The notes under the pieces were generated by a model. That model saw only the letters and a list, made by a program, of their open reading frames with translations, was not told the DNA's origin and did no database searches. 64,000 bases of DNA from Sthenelais limicola (lineage: Eukaryota; Annelida; Polychaeta; Phyllodocida; Sigalionidae). Location: assembly GCA_942159475.1 (NCBI GenBank), contig OW804094.1, forward strand, positions 49,472,966-49,536,965. The letters run 5' to 3'. Position numbers and translations under genes: made by a program. Positions 32,871-43,789 of this stretch are shown here, one piece after another. How positions within the stretch are numbered: the first letter of the stretch is position 1; the number at the start of each line of letters is the position of its first letter.

Positions 32871-34080
32871 TAATTGTATAACATTTACCTATGAATAGAC
32901 CCTTCAACCACTGTCCCTGACTGTTGTTGTCCTGTTGCCCTTCAGCCCTCCCACCCTCCCTTTCTGTGAGGACCAGTAAAGATTACCAACGAGTAGCTGT
33001 TGCACAACACATTTGTGGGTTCACGTTCGTACATGATCGTGAGGACATAGACAAATTTCTGGGTGAAAATGGTGTTGCACAAGTCAAAGTTAGGACCCCC
33101 TTCAGGGTTGTCCTAAGTCTGTTCGTTACCATTTTGGGCACATATATAAATAATTTCTTCATTAATTTCCACACATAAATGAATAAAAACAATATAGTAA
33201 GTGTTTGTACAGTGATTCTTGATTTTTTTAAAACATTTAGGTATTCGTAGGAAATAGGCCTACTCTTGCCTGCTTGTTCATTCACAAAGATCAAGCCCTT
33301 GGTTATGTTGTAGGTGAGAGAGTGTGTGAGTGAGTGTGTGAGAGTGTGTGAAGGAAGGCTTTCATTGTTTTGTTTGTGCATGTGTGCAAGCTAGGACGAT
33401 GCAGATGCATCAACTCACAACCAATGCTAGCCACTTGAGGACTATTATTAGAAAAGATAGAATGAAATATACCATGATAGTGATGTCATAAGGTTGAATT
33501 CCTCTGAATTTTACTGGTTACCCATTGGTACCGTATTATGTCTAAAGGTATAATCAAGAGTATAGTACTAAAGAACGAGCAGGAGTAGCAAAGAGTAGGA
33601 TCAGCCATTGTGCAACAGAGGCTGCTCTTTTCTACTCTTAACTGTTCTTAACCAAAGATCAACCAGGATTTAATTCCTTGGCTGCACGTTCGTGGGTAGA
33701 ACATGGTCTATTTCAACCCTTTAACTCTTCAATGTTTCTGATTGCCCCTAATAATTCTAATAATAGTGCTTGAATTGGCTATTCAAACAACAACACAATT
33801 CAATCCACTCTGGTATGTTTATGTTCCAATGAGTTTTCACAAACGTGGACCTACGAATTAGTTGTGCAACGTATTCTCGTAGGTTGGCCAAAGAACGAAC
33901 ACGATTGGATAAGATTAAGGAAGAAACAAGGCATTTAGACACTGTACGAACGAACAGCAAAGATTAGGATACAAGCAGCATTGTGTAACAAAGCCCTGGA
34001 CTATTTGCATACCCCCCTTCATAGGAAACTGAGCATTGAGACCAATATAGTTGATTCTCTTGATACTGTGTTTTGATGCA
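32871..34080. other. no gene; GTTGCACAA-rich stretch
   Basis: The motif GTTGCACAA or its complement occurs near 32998, 33071, 33604 and 33862, with the variant TTGTGTAAC near 33981. AAGAACGAGCAGGAGTAGCA at 33571 and the partial match ACGAACGAACAGCAAAGATT at about 33948 are diverged direct repeats. GAGTGTGTGAG repeats lie at about 33313-33352. It may be decayed Harbinger-like DNA; the identity is uncertain. An 84-codon open frame at 32924-33178 is not recognised. Confidence 0.35.
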
Positions 34081-34483
34081 TGTGATGCATTACAGTAAAA
34101 TAAGTCACAATTAAATTAAGTCGCAAAATTAATATTTTTGTTCAGAGGATCTCCTTGTAGAAATGTTCTCATTTTTAGGGTATCTAATGCTCCAAGCCGT
34201 ATGAATGCATGTACCATATTTCAGGACAGCATTTTAATTATCTATGTACTTCGAAGCTCATCCTATAGAGTATATTTAGCTACTTTATTAGTAATTGTCC
34301 ACCAAGGGATATCGCAAACTTTTTTCTTCAAAAATAAAAATGTCCAACTTAAAATTTAGAAACACTTATTAGATGTCATAATGTTTACTATCATTAGAAT
34401 TGGCATGATATCATCTTTTCAAAAATGATGATATCTCAAAATCTATTTCTTGCGAATTGTGACTCATATCACTGTAATTTTAC
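34081..34483 (-). mobile_element. family A MITE, near complete
   Basis: Minus-oriented, 403 bp. Starts TGTGATGCATTACAGTAAAA, with R block (GAAATGTTCTCATTTTTAGG), M block (ACTTTATTAGTAATTGTCC) and L block (AATGATGATATCTCAAAA) in reverse. The far terminus is decayed (CACTGTAATTTTAC). Confidence 0.85.
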
Positions 34484-35070
34484 GGACATATTTCTAGACC
34501 TTGGGTAGTATTTCACATCGTCATGGTTACGCCCGAGTGAAGCTATTCGTTTCGCCATTATTTGTAACCGGCAGTGTTTGGGACAATCCAAGATGAAGGT
34601 GTATGACAGAATATGAGCGGAGGGAAACATTCGCAGCTCTGAAATGGATTCATGTCGCGCACCTATGAATCTTTATTTATAGAAATAACCACTGACGATC
34701 TACATACACAAATATTTGACAGCAAGTGTGAATATTATGGATTACAATGCCGCTGTAAAAGTGTACCAAATTAGTAGATGTTCAGAGTTTATTGAGAACA
34801 CCATCCATTTACCAACGATGTTTTTTTAGTTTTTAAAAAGGTTTTATTCAACATATATAAACTGCCATCGAGGCTTTTCGAATTCTAATGACATTAATGT
34901 CGTGTCCCTTATGTTAAAAATTCTGTTTTTTCAGATTTTTCTTTAACTCTCCACCAACACTTCAGTAGTTCTTTTGACTGATTTTTTAGACAATGCGCAA
35001 CCATAATAGAACAGAAACCTTGAGCTGCTTATATCACTCTTGGCTTTTACCAACGATATTTTTGTTTCAG
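34484..35070. other. no recognisable feature
   Basis: Unassigned spacer. CTTTTACCAACGATATTTTT and TTTACCAACGATGTTTTTTT near 35046 and 34808 are similar to each other, but no element could be defined. Confidence 0.35.
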
Positions 35071-35303
35071 CATGTGACCAAATAGAAAATACATACTGTG
35101 CCATTTAAATATGAAATGCGGTTCCTAAGGTCATCCGATATGGAGTATATTTAGATACTGTACGAATGTACAGAAAATCAAACATAAAATATAGAAATAT
35201 TTGTTTAGATTGCCTAAAACTTAATATCGTTGGAATCACCTTAATCTCATTTTATCTCAAAATCTATTTTTCTCTACTTATGATTTTTCTGTGAAACATC
35301 ACA
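35071..35303 (-). mobile_element. family A MITE, truncated
   Basis: Minus-oriented from the R/M boundary (GTATATTTAGATACTGTACG) through GGAATCACCTTAATCTCAT to the terminus TTTCTGTGAAACATCACA. The distal third is missing or degenerate. Confidence 0.75.
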
Positions 35304-35552
35304 ACTGTAATCACTACCTTAATACAACAGTACTAAAATATGACAATGGGATACCCATTGTACCAGGTGGATGCAATGACGAATGTATGAATATCTATTC
35401 ATCTATCCCATTAACTGTTATGTATTCATGCTCTATCACATTACTATTGGCTATAATATTATATTACAGTTCCACATCTCTTTATACCCTTCCCTCCTCC
35501 CCCAACCCTCACCACCTTTCCTAAACACCATTCAGGCCAATGCATCATCAGA
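35304..35552. other. no recognisable feature
   Basis: Short spacer, no feature seen. Confidence 0.3.
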
Positions 35553-35957
35553 TGTGATGTGTTCAGGAAAATGAGTCATAATTAAGTCGCAAAGAAAATC
35601 GATTTTGAGATATCATCATATTTGAAAAGATGAGATCAAGTCTACTGATGGTAATCATTGGGATATCTAATAAGTATTTCTATATTTTAAGTTTGATATT
35701 TTTATTTTTGAAAAAAGATTTGCAATATTTTTAGGTGGACATTTACTAATAAAGTAACTAAATATATTGTATAAGATAGCCTTAAAAACATGGATATATT
35801 GAATACACTGTTCTGAAATTTCGCAAATGTATTCATGGTACAGACAGAGTTCAGCACCCCAAAAATGAAAACATTCCCACAAAGACATCTTACAAATAAA
35901 CACGTTGGAAAATATCAATTTTGCGACTTGTGACTCAGTTTTCTGTAACACAACACC
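35553..35957 (+). mobile_element. family A MITE, complete
   Basis: 405 bp from TGTGATGTGTTCAGGAAAAT to TTCTGTAACACAACAC, with all blocks. The flanks give no clear duplication. A minus-strand open frame of 138 codons (35667-36083) runs through it and is an artefact of the repeat. Confidence 0.9.
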
Positions 35958-36367
35958 TATCATAGTTCGATTTTCTACATCATGCAGGTCCTTGTATGCC
36001 CCGCATCCCCCAACACCCCGTTTGAGAACCCCGACTATTCCGGTACAAATGACAGCACATTGCGGTCCATGTATTGCCAACAATGGCTTGGTGAACTGTA
36101 TTGTAGTGCAATGCGTTCAGTATGCGTTCTCTGTGTATAGAGCGTGTCATTCAATCACTTACAGACCCGCACTATGCGTGACTCTTCCGCTATACCACAT
36201 TATTACTTCTCTAATAGAGCTCAACCCCAATACACAAGCATTACCCGATAATGTGTATCTCTGTTGGTGGCAGGTTGGTACAGAAGGGGTACACGGGGCA
36301 CATGGATGCACCTTTTGAGTATTGTATGCATGACTAAATTAAGACAAAAAAATGAAATAATATAGCT
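35958..36367. other. no defensible gene
   Basis: A 137-codon plus-strand frame (35905-36318) starts inside the family A copy and runs through here. It has no domain that I recognise. It is cysteine-rich in its middle, but its start is in transposon DNA, so I do not call it a gene. Confidence 0.3.
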
Positions 36368-36560
36368 AAATTCAAATTCAAAATATTCTTTATTTGCACC
36401 TGAGCATCATGTACAAATAGGAGCCATACATCAGAAAGGGATGTCTGGTCTTCCTGTATACATGTATGGTTCTTGTTTACAGAGAAGGATTATTTGGTTG
36501 TAGTTTAAAGTTTGTAAAGACCCAAAAGTTATTGGTTGCTAATCTAATTACTAAAAGTAC
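36368..36560 (-). mobile_element. retroposon 3' end
   Basis: On the minus strand, CAGGAAGACCAGACATCC, ATGGCTCCTATTTGTACATG and CAGGTGCAAATAAAGAAT, followed by a TTTGAATTTGAATT tail, match 42260-42448. Two copies sharing a 3' end and ending in a variable short-repeat tail suggest a LINE or SINE family. No coding part was seen. Confidence 0.65.
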
Positions 36561-36768
36561 GTTAACATATGATCAAAAATAAGAGTAACATGAGTAAGCA
36601 ACTAGTCAGAATAAGAAAAAGATCAACTGTCAGATTATTCTAACTAGACATGGAGTAACAAGTATCGGGTTTATTGATCTGATTTCTACTTTCACCCGAT
36701 ACTTGACTTGTTAGCACAGGGGTCAGAGCAACGTTTAGATCAGTGGTTAAAGATGGGGTGGAATGAGA

Positions 36769-36954
36769 CAGTCTAAGCCCAAAGTTGAGAGTCCCTTCAA
36801 ACGGAGGAAAAGCCATTATTATAGATTAAGACCGCAAAATGTCATTATATTTCCACTGGAACGCCTAATTCTCGGCTAGAAAACCGATTAGCGAAGTAGG
36901 CGTCTAATCACTTACATGCCATTCTACCTGATCTGAGGGTTTGGACCTAGACTA
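36769..36954 (-). mobile_element. family E MITE, near complete
   Basis: AGTCTAAGCCCAAAG at the left pairs with TTTGGACCTAGACT at the right. The interior GAGAGTCCCTTCAAACGGAG, CCGCAAAATGTCATTATA and CCATTCTACCTGATCTGAGG matches the copies at 56272 and 58699 in opposite orientation. Confidence 0.75.
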
Positions 36955-37025
36955 CAGATGAGATGTTATGTTAATAACATGATACAGAGAACTTATGAGT
37001 GTGACAACCAGGACAAAATGTAGGA

Positions 37026-37399
37026 CAGTCTAGCCTCAGAGCCTCTTAGATCAGATAAAAATGATATATGATAACAATATCATATATTATATATATGATA
37101 ACATTTCATGTAATAAAAATGGTATGCACTAGCAAAAAATGCATTCTAAAACAACAACTGAAAAAAAAACACTGACACAAAATGCAAACACGGGCCATAC
37201 ATAAATTTTTGGCTGGCCCGTGAAACAGAAATAAACATAACACCCAAACCAACCCCATCAACTCTTCATCTCACCCAATTTCCTCATCCCTGCCTCACAA
37301 AAGTATATGTACCACATTTATTTAAACTCCATTATGCGGTTTGGGGCAAGAGGCTTTTCAGCAGTTTGGAAGAACTCTCTCATCTTTGAGCCTAGACTG
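37026..37399 (+). mobile_element. family E element with replaced interior
   Basis: Ends AGTCTAGCCTCAGAGCCTCT and TTTGAGCCTAGACT match family E, as do the subterminal TTAGATCAGATAAAAATGAT and GGGGCAAGAGGCTTTTCAGC. The middle (about 37080-37320) is unrelated AT-rich sequence with the small hairpin CACGGGCCATAC...GGCTGGCCCGTG. Either an insertion or a longer family member. Confidence 0.6.
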
Positions 37400-37570
37400 A
37401 CAACATAAGTACATATCTCATCGGAGACTTGGAAGCCCTGTTTTATTTTTGCACCAGGCACCAGCACATAAGAACGTCAAGTCAATGCTGAGATGCGAGT
37501 CCAAATTATTGAAAAACTAGTGACCAACATCGAGAGTCTGCTGGTGTATTGTTGGGTGTAAAATTCCGAG

Positions 37571-37673
37571 GCAAAACAGTGCATCAGCAGGCCCCGAAAT
37601 GGAGGTTACTAATATTGTTAGTCTCTGCCTTAGGTTGTTATAGTCCCTAGACTGTTTAAGACAGTGAATAAAT
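37571..37673 (+). repeat. family F repeat, copy 2
   Basis: CAGTGCATCAGCAGGCCCC, AAATGGAGGTTACTAAT and GACTGTTTAAGACAGTGAAT match 6957-7056. It directly abuts the family C element at 37675. Confidence 0.65.
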
Positions 37674-37674
37674 A

Positions 37675-37963
37675 CAGGTTAACTAACGAGTTGGTTGAAG
37701 GAGCGTGAATATTGCATGAGTTGCGTACCGATGAGTGCAATATCCTAAAGTAACCTAAACCAATGAGTTAGATTTATTATATATATATGCTTTCAATCAT
37801 GGCAATATAACAAAATCGAGTCATAACTTTGAATTTCAGCAATAATCTTAGTAAAAACAGATTGGTTGCCATGACCACCCTACATGACTCACAAATGAAA
37901 TACGCACTATGCATAACTCACTCTAGATATGGTGTTTTCTGAGCATTGCATGTATAATGAAGC
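37675..37963 (-). mobile_element. family C hairpin-ended element
   Basis: A degraded stem-loop (about 37678-37770; GAGTTGGTTGAAGGAGCGTG on one side, CAATGAGTTAG on the other) is followed by ATTTATTATATATATATGC, and ends at GCATGTATAATGA near 37949-37961. The body (GTCATAACTTTGAATTTCAG, TGGTTGCCATGACCACCC) matches the element at 7691 throughout. Confidence 0.65.
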
Positions 37964-38456
37964 AATTTAAAACGAAGTTATCTGGACTAAGTGAAGAGGA
38001 ATGCCTTGCATTATCTTACCCAGTGTCCACTCCTACCATGGATCCCCCAGTGCTCCCCCACTGTGAGGCTGGCTGGTCCATGCACGGTAGTATTTACAAT
38101 ACCCAAACATGACAAACACCGCCACATTATCTCTGCTCAATACAAACCTCACCCTGATGCACACACGTGAGCTTATGCTCGACATGACCCTGGCGGTGAA
38201 CCCAGGTTTTACCACACTTCTTTTGTATTGGAACATGGTAATGAGAACGTCTTATACAGGTGTACCAGATTAGGGTAAGGATCCTTTCTATAGGCAATGT
38301 TTCAGAATCGTGAACATGTATTGCTGCAGAGTAACTGTGTTATTTGAATGATTCCCTTTGTTAATATAACCATGCCTGAAATATTGATTGCTTCTTACAA
38401 CCTTAAATCTTCGATATATATACAACATGTAAAGGTATCATAATTAGATAAATATA
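37964..38456. other. no recognisable feature
   Basis: Spacer. A 67-codon minus-strand frame at 38033-38236 is unrecognised. Confidence 0.35.
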
Positions 38457-38651
38457 TATGATATGTTTTAGGAAAATGAGTCGCAAAGTCGCAAAAACTG
38501 AATATGAGATATCATCATACATATTCCAGTTGGACGTTTAAGAAGTTCAATATTTAAGTTTGATATTCCTAATTTTGAAATAAAACTTTGCAGTATTGGT
38601 GGGTGGACAATTCCCAGAAAATACTAGTGAAAAGTAGAATAAATATAGTAT
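38457..38651 (+). mobile_element. family A MITE, 3' truncated
   Basis: TATGATATGTTTTAGGAAAA, then TGAGTCGCAAAGTCGCAAAA, a shortened L block and the M block to ACTAGTGAAAAGTAG, where it ends. Confidence 0.8.
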
Positions 38652-39235
38652 CAACATACAAACTCAGTTTTTGAATATAACTAAACGATGTCTATACATG
38701 AAATCAGTAACCAAGAGTTCAGTCCTTATCAATTATACAGTAAATATATGCAAAAGTGTGCAACGTCGGTAGATATCAATAATGTAATACAATATTGATA
38801 TATAGAGAGAGAGTTTAATCAATTTACAACAATTTTGTAAGATTTTTTAGGAGTATATGGCCTATAAATAACAATAAAAAGGGAACAGAGTATATTTTCC
38901 AAATACATGTACTTAACACATTTTAACTATCATCCAACATAGAATAGAAGAGAATAATTTGCACACCAACGTTTATCAGCAGCACTACTAGAATCGGGGT
39001 ATACTGCAGCAGTTGGGCCACCATATAGCTGCCACACGTCAGTTTGTAGCGTGGTTGCTGGGCGTCACATAACCTGTCATTACGTCCACCATACAGACAT
39101 GCTTACATGCTTATTACCATGTTCTCGAGACACCCCTTTTTTCCGACTGGTCACTTTACCTCAATCCTACTGACCTCTATACCTCAGTCTTCCTAGTAGC
39201 GACTATGATAGGTTATCACATACAAAGAAACCATT
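38652..39235. other. no recognisable feature
   Basis: AT-rich spacer with a GA run near 38805. Nothing else was seen. Confidence 0.35.
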
Positions 39236-39430
39236 TGTGATGTGTTACAGAAAAAAGTCGCAAATAATGGATTTTCAGATATCACCATATATTTGAACAG
39301 ATGGTATTAAGCCGATTCCAATGACTTGGGATTTCACAAGCTTCAACACATCTAAGGACTATTCAGTTAACAGGTCTTGCCTAGCAAAAAGTTGTGCCCT
39401 TCTACTAACCAAGCCTATAGTTCTTTGCTT

Positions 39431-39804
39431 ATAGCAAATGGCCCGATGGAGGGTTCAAACTGATCGAGACCCATCAGAAAACGGGACGAACCCCGAAGGG
39501 GTGAGTTCCCGTTTTCTGATGGGTTGAGATCAGTTTGAACCCGAACAGAGGGCCATTTGCTATTTATTACACACTCTATTTGGATGTTAAAAAGTAAATT
39601 TAACTTGTTAAGCCTATAGTTTAGCTCGAGGAGGCTTCATTCACCACAATTTGTAGGCTAGGTTACGCGGTCGGGACGACGTCATCTGGCCTACGCTGCA
39701 CCAATCAAATTGCGTCTTTGGCCGAACGGCACATGTGAGCGGTTCGTATCAACCGAACGGCACCCCCAAACGGCACCTTTCTAACTGCTCATGTGTGTAA
39801 TAAT
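39431..39804 (-). mobile_element. family C hairpin-ended element, variant
   Basis: A stem-loop at 39431-39562 (ATAGCAAATGGCCC against GGGCCATTTGCTAT at the base; CCATCAGAAAACGGGA against CCCGTTTTCTGATGG near the tip) is followed at once by ATTTATTACACAC. The body ends with GTGTGTAATAAT at 39793-39804, its inverted partner. The hairpin sequence is unrelated to that of the elements at 7.7, 21.8 and 37.7 kb although the layout is the same. The body contains ACGACGTCATC and CCAATCA. Confidence 0.7.
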
Positions 39805-39837
39805 ATTTCGATTATATAAATTTTTGTTACTTATCAC

Positions 39838-40215
39838 TAAACAAGAATCTGAGAGACAAAATCCGGACTATTCAGAATAGAGCTCTCAAAATAGCCATGG
39901 GACTCCCCAGGCTATACCCTACAATTGATCTTCATCAGCAAACACGCACCTTATTTTTCGAGCAAAAGATGGATTTCAATCTTCTAAAAACAATTCATAA
40001 TGATATTTACATAAATGATAATGCTAGAATCTTCACACAAATCCCTTATGGAGTTACTAGAAGATTTGATGGTATTATATTAACTCAGGACATCCCGAGG
40101 TAGATTTATATAAAAAGTCTTTTCTTTATCATGGGGCTGGAATTTGGAACAATTTCCCACCCAATATTAGACAAACCCAAAACCCACTATCCTTAAAAAA
40201 AACTGATTAAAGAAA
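39838..40215 (+). pseudogene. LINE C-terminal coding fragment (CR1/L2/Rex-like)
   Basis: The frame gives NLRDKIRTIQNRALKIAMGL, then LHQQTRTLFFEQKMDFNLL and, after a frame change near 40100, SFLYHGAGIWNNFPPNIRQ. This is the usual region after the RT domain in CR1-, L2- and Rex-group LINEs (knowledge of these families). No RT catalytic motif remains, so the copy is heavily 5'-truncated. Confidence 0.75.
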
Positions 40216-40879
40216 CCTTCCTCTAAACACCTGTACTGTTATAATAATAATGTTATGTTCAACTTTGAAAGTACAAAATGTTTTTCATTATTTTATTCAT
40301 CTTTATTATTCCCACCTCATCTCATTTCATTCCATATCCACAATATAATTCCTAAAACTAATATCTGATTATACTCTGTGCATGTAAAATGCCAGGTTTG
40401 GGTGGAAATCAGGCAAAGAGCATGATCCCCAATAAAAAATGGGCAGGCACATGCCTAACCCAATTTATAACACCTGGTTAAATAAAGGAACAAAAAAAAA
40501 TAATAAACACTAGGACTTCTCATTAATATTTTTATATATTAAGTTTGATATTTTTATTTTTGACCAAAAAAATTTGCAATATTTCTGGCTGGACATTTAC
40601 TAGTAAACTAGCTAAATATTACACTCTACAGATGACCTTCGAAATGCATAGATAAATTTATTACACTGTCTTGACATTTATTAAATGTATTTATGCTACA
40701 ATAAGCGTTAAACAATCCAAAAAATGAAAACCTTTCCACGAATATATCTTGTGAAGAAATCACTTTGGAAAATGACTATTTTGCAACTTGTGACTCATTT
40801 CCCTGAAGCACATCACATATATCAATGGTGGAGAACCCGATAGTATTGATTTAGCCAGGAATACATAGATGGAATGAAT

Positions 40880-41004
40880 TTGCTAGTGCATACGTTTATT
40901 AGTTATGCACCGAGATACTACGGCGAAAGATTCGAGGGCTTTAGCCCGAGAATCCTTTCGTCGTGGTCTCGAGGTGCATAACTAATAAACGTATGCACTA
41001 GCAA
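40880..41004. repeat. 125 bp stem-loop
   Basis: The two halves pair across nearly all 60 positions. GTTATGCACCGAGA on the left matches TCTCGAGGTGCATAAC on the right, with a two-base offset. It is the hairpin end of the family C element here. Confidence 0.9.
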
Positions 41005-41966
41005 GTTTGATCCATATTTATTACAATGTCATCCCTTTTTATTTCCTTTTTTATTAATAAGAAATATGAATAAATCAGACGAAAAAAGTCCTTCTGGTGC
41101 GAATCGGATATGCCACAGCCACACGGCCAGCAGGTTTGGTCGAGTGGGTGTCAGTGACAATAGCCGTGAGTAGGAGCTTCGCAAAATCAAAACAAACCAA
41201 CTTCACTGCAGTTTTTTAGCCTACACCCCAAAAATAAATTAAATAAATCAAAATAAAAGAACTAATTTCAGTATATCCTGATTTGTTACATATTCTGCAA
41301 AACATGGAGAAAATAGTGCCTCAGCTGGGGCGATCTAGGCCGGGGATCAGGCTACGAGTCACGCTACTTGTCAGTCAGAGCTCTGTCACTGTGTCAGAGC
41401 CTGTGTGTCATCGAAAAACAGGAAATTTGCTATCAAATAAAAGTTTTTCCAACTTTCTAGGCCTATTAGAACTTAATCTAACCTTTCTTGTTCTGTCTCT
41501 GCCTGCATTTATTTTTATCAGAGGATTTAGGACGAACGATCGGTAATTTCACTGACAAACGTGTTACGGTAGTATGTAAACAATGTGGGTCTACTCTCTC
41601 TGGTGCTGTCACTGTGTCAGAGTCAAGTGGCGTATTCGATTCGCTACCATACCTGATTCACTATAGGATCTTTGTTCATGGTGGGTCTACATCAATATAC
41701 TTTAGCAAAATAACATTTTTTAATGTCATTATATGGTAGAAATTTTCATTTTGAAGCTTTATATTTATTATTTCAAGAGAAATTAGGGTGAACGATCGGT
41801 GGCACATTAATACACAATTTGACTTCATGGTGATCAGGCTTAGCTGCCGGAGCTACTTTCGTTATGCACCTGGAGGTGCATAATTTACATGTTATGCACC
41901 TGCTTGTCTAGGTGGTGCATACAATGCTGAAGGTATAGGCAACTACAGCACAGGGGTGTAATAAAC
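40880..41966 (-). mobile_element. family C hairpin-ended element, long variant
   Basis: A stem-loop at 40880-41004 has long arms with few mismatches (TTGCTAGTGCATACGTTTAT at the base, loop near GGGCTTTAGCCC). Eleven bases later comes ATTTATTACAATG, and the body ends at GGGGTGTAATAAAC (41953-41966), giving an inverted pair of about 10 bases. Near the end, GGTGCATAATTTACATGTTA then TGCACC is another small palindrome using the GTTATGCACC motif of the main hairpin. The 87- and 83-codon frames inside are unrecognised. Confidence 0.6.
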
Positions 41967-42259
41967 TTTAACCGCTCAATGTGTGATCCTCCTCTAACTA
42001 AAAGCACTTGAAGAGATTGCATTCTGCCTTCAATGGTAAAAATCATTCAGAGGAACTGCCGTTAGTTGAATGCGCTCCACTCCATAAGAAGATCCATCAC
42101 GTAGAGGTTTACACCTGCTCTTACTGAGGTAATGCCGGCTAAACTTTCTCAGATAAAGCCCAACTAATTTCGATCTAATATGGGTCCTGCCAGGGTGCGA
42201 CGAAACTATGTCCCATTCATTATATTAAAGTTAGTTAGGAGATTCTGACACTTGATCTT
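41967..42259. other. no recognisable feature
   Basis: Spacer; nothing seen. Confidence 0.3.
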
Positions 42260-42448
42260 GTTCTAACTGTCTTTTTTTAGCTTAGTTACGCTCTGGACTT
42301 TACAAACATTAATTGAAATTAAAAGTATCCTTCTCACTAGTCAAGGACCATACAGGAAGACCAGAAATTCATTTCCGAAGCATGGCTCCTGTTTGTACAT
42401 CATGTTTAGGTACAAATAAAGAAAATTTAAATTGAATCGAATTGAAAT
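42260..42448 (+). mobile_element. retroposon 3' end
   Basis: GGACTTTACAAACATTAATT, CAGGAAGACCAGAAATTC, ATGGCTCCTGTTTGTACATC and TAGGTACAAATAAAGAAAAT match the minus-strand copy at 36368. It ends in an AATTGAATCGAATTGAAATT tail. LINE or SINE; no coding part. Confidence 0.65.
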
Positions 42449-43789
42449 TGTCTACTTTTAGTGATGATTCGTCCCAACATCCCAAGGTCAGTTATGTCTA
42501 TAGATATTTCTTTTCTAATTACCAGAAATTCCAATGATTTCCACTTGCCTCCTTTGTGGCCCGCCAATGCCTTAACACAAGAATATATAAATGGATACCT
42601 AATCATGACAAAGGAAAACATAAAATCTTATGATAAAAGAGGTGGATATGAACCTGTCCTCTTCTTCATATTCAATGCCAAGATCTATCGATGCTCTCTG
42701 TTAAAGTTCGATTAATGAAAGGATCACTCTTCACGGATCCCCAAAGACCACCAAGATCTCAGGGAACCTAGCTTTGTTATAATATTCACGCTGACCTTTC
42801 ATGTTTTTTTTCCAGACGAAAGTCCATGTTTAAGCTTTAATCTCCTTGCAGGGATTATTTTAAAGACTTTCACTGTCAGTCTATTTACTTGGTATTAAAC
42901 CGTAATTGACAATCAGTCAATACATATTGCTAAAGACACATGTTTGAGATTATATGAATATGATAATTATAAGATTTTAGGATTCATAAGATTTAAGATT
43001 TATTTTTTTTATTCAGGAAATATCATTACATCGTCAGATGCTGTTCTCAGGTATCCCTGTTATGCTTAGATAATCTATAAGAAGATTGAGCTTTAACCAA
43101 GTTGTAGACTAGCTTCTATACATCGTCATATATACATCGTGATATATTTCACAACTTTATGAATAAAATGATTTCAGAATAGCAATAATGATGCACAGGC
43201 TTCATGGTCCCAATTACTGACCTCAAAGACTCGAAATCATAACGTTCAGACGCACACAATCGTCAAACCCTCTTTGTAATAAGCTAATTACGAATGTCAA
43301 TGGATAGGCTAATTATAACCTCTAAGCCAAAAGATACATGTATGGGTGGTATATCTAGGGGTTGGATGAAATATCATTTCATTTAAGGGATGAAAGTAAG
43401 GGAGACATCTCATCATTCACTACTCGCACTATCAGAGAGCCAAGGCAGAATCTTAGAAAAGGCAAAAGGAGAACCAAGATAAAAGATAGTTCCTGTCCCT
43501 TTCCCTTTCCTTTTATCACGTTCATGATTCACGCTCGTGAATTTTACTCGTTACCAAAAGACCTTTCCTGTCTTTACTGAGAGAGCTGGGTGACTAAAAA
43601 TAGGGAATGGTGCATTTTAGTGGAGGGAATGGAAGGTATTTAGCTGATGGTACGGAAGTGAGTGACATAAAAGTAGAGGACTGATTGAAGAAGATCGGAG
43701 GGTGAATGGCCGATCAGCATGCACACCTCAGGCTTCTGTTAAGAACTCTTATTAGACTGAACTTTATCCGACACGGTGCGCAAAAAATA
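42449..43789. other. no gene seen
   Basis: About 1.3 kb unassigned. Frames at 42461-42715 and 43362-43580 are under 85 codons with no motif. Confidence 0.4.

Larger units (their letters stand above)
39325..40502 (+). mobile_element. LINE fragment inserted in a family A MITE
   Basis: The insert ends with CACCTGGTTAAATAAAGGAA and an A-rich tail at about 40488-40499, typical of a non-LTR retrotransposon 3' end. Coding homology begins near 39838. The left part, 39325-39430, is unassigned, and a family C hairpin element lies at 39431-39804. Short similar sequences (AATGA and AATAA) at the joints may be a decayed target duplication. Confidence 0.65.
39236..40817 (+). mobile_element. family A MITE interrupted by 1.2 kb
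   Basis: The 5' piece 39236-39324 stops inside GATTCCAATGA, and the 3' piece resumes at 40503 with TAATAAACACTAGGAC, exactly where the intact copies continue. The two pieces make one full copy ending CCCTGAAGCACATCACA. The intervening 39325-40502 ends in an A run and carries a LINE fragment. Confidence 0.85.

Noticed and set aside
32924..33178. 84-codon frame downstream of the recombinase
   Set aside because: It does not continue the recombinase domain and has no motif that I recognise.
35905..36318. 137-codon plus-strand open frame with many cysteines
   Set aside because: Its start lies inside the family A terminus and I recognise no domain, splice context or homologous copy.
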